Below, piece by piece: positions 63,201 to 64,000 of a DNA stretch of 64,000 bases. The notes below the pieces were generated by a model. It saw only the letters and a list, made by a program, of their open reading frames with translations. It had not been told where the DNA came from and did not search any database. Position numbers and translations under genes: made by a program. Where the stretch lies: the NCBI RefSeq assembly GCF_029931775.1, contig NC_079331.1, positions 24,801,720-24,865,719 on the forward strand. The letters are read 5' to 3'. Source of the stretch: Euleptes europaea. Taxonomy: Eukaryota; Chordata; Lepidosauria; Squamata; Sphaerodactylidae. Within the stretch, counting starts at the first letter, position 1. Every line of letters starts with the position of its first letter.

Positions 63201-64000
63201 CAAGCACACACATTATTATTTTATTCAATTTATACCCCACTCTATTTCTAGCTCAGTGGAGAGGGCTCTACACAAAAGACGGAGGGATGGGGAATAAAAA
63301 CACACAGAGAAGATGATGACAAATGGGAAGATAACACACAGAGGGAGAGCAAGGGTGGGAAAGCGTGCTCAACAAATCCCTAGCCCCCCCCCCACCTCAC
63401 AGTTGATCTGCACATCCGGTTTACAGGATCCGGGATCCTTCTCTGGTGAGTGGTGGGGCGGAACCAAGCAAAAAGCCCCTTTATTTGTAGGAAGGCAGGT
63501 AGTCATTGGTTCTGCCTTCACAACAGCCCCACCTACTCTTGTGAAGGACCTATCAGGCACCTGGCAAAGGATCTACGGGCACCATGATGCCCAGCAGCAC
63601 CACTGTAGGGAGCCCCGTTGTCAAACCTCGCCCAGACTTATTTTCCTAAGATAAAAAGGAGCTGGCGGTCTTTGGCTTCGGCTTGGCCTCTAGCAGAACT
63701 AAGTGGAAGAACCTGAAGGCGGCTGAGTGCCCTGCGCCACTTGGGATTGCAAGTAGAGAGTCCAATGTTTAATGCTCCCCTCTCTGCAAATAGAAAATTA
63801 GCACGTTCCACACTGTGCTAGTTTTCCACTTGTAGGGAATTATTAACGAAGGGGAACCTGGAACATTGCAATCCCACCCTGCAGGACGAAGCGGTACAGT
63901 CCCCTCAAGACTGTGCCGGCTCATTCTGCTGCCTGGGCAGACGGCTATCGGGGTGGCTGTGGGGGTCTGCAGCCGAAGAGCAAGATCCGAGTCCGGCCGC
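63200..64000. other. Unassigned sequence at the right edge
   Basis: A SINE/LINE-tail-like phrase (TTATTCAATTTATACCCCAC) lies near 63.22 kb. The rest shows no coding exon or repeat I can name. It is presumably CTSH intron. Confidence 0.4.

Overview
This window is vertebrate nuclear DNA, most likely from a squamate reptile (lizard or snake). The interspersed repeats support this: tRNA-derived Sauria-type SINEs, 5S-rRNA-derived SINEs, CR1, L2 and L1 LINEs, a RTE/BovB-like scrap, a DIRS element, a chromodomain Ty3/Gypsy element and many small DNA transposons. The host genes are intron-rich with GT-AG junctions. I assembled their exons by eye from reading frame, splice signals, codon phase and remembered human protein sequences.

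Three host genes lie head-to-tail on the minus strand. From right to left they are CTSH (cathepsin H; its last 8 coding exons, 60955 to 55122, with the 5' exons beyond the right edge), BLM (Bloom RecQ helicase; 21 coding exons, 52615 to 17386, complete, predicted 1263 aa) and WDR76 (WD-repeat protein; 13 coding exons, 14569 to 3310, complete, predicted 576 aa). All coding phases close across every junction of each gene, so none looks broken. CpG-rich islands cover the BLM start (about 51.9-52.95 kb) and the WDR76 start (about 13.6-14.95 kb). The first 2.5 kb has no recognisable coding sequence. By human synteny it could be the 3' UTR of FRMD5 on the plus strand, meeting WDR76 tail to tail, but this is a guess.

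BLM intron 11 is swollen to 15.4 kb. It holds two decayed L1 pieces, a TIR-bounded DNA element with a GC-rich core, and a roughly 10.2 kb nested composite. The composite is a DIRS-type tyrosine-recombinase retroelement (28151-38380) whose gag region was entered by a Ty3/Gypsy chromovirus (32739-37268) with two 289-bp LTRs that look identical and a 5-bp target duplication, so it is very young. BLM intron 6 carries a decayed duplicate of BLM exon 13, together with flanking intron, that shows the empty site of a CR1 now present beside the true exon.

Other curiosities are a SINE that fuses a tRNA-derived head to a 5S-derived body, a CR1 tail that has become GC-rich inside the BLM promoter island, several long hairpin MITEs, and hAT MITEs with clear 8-bp target duplications. 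BLM and WDR76 are both genome-maintenance genes. Beyond shared orientation and close spacing, nothing in the sequence shows that the three host genes work together. No bacterial-type operon, CRISPR array or tRNA/rRNA gene was found.
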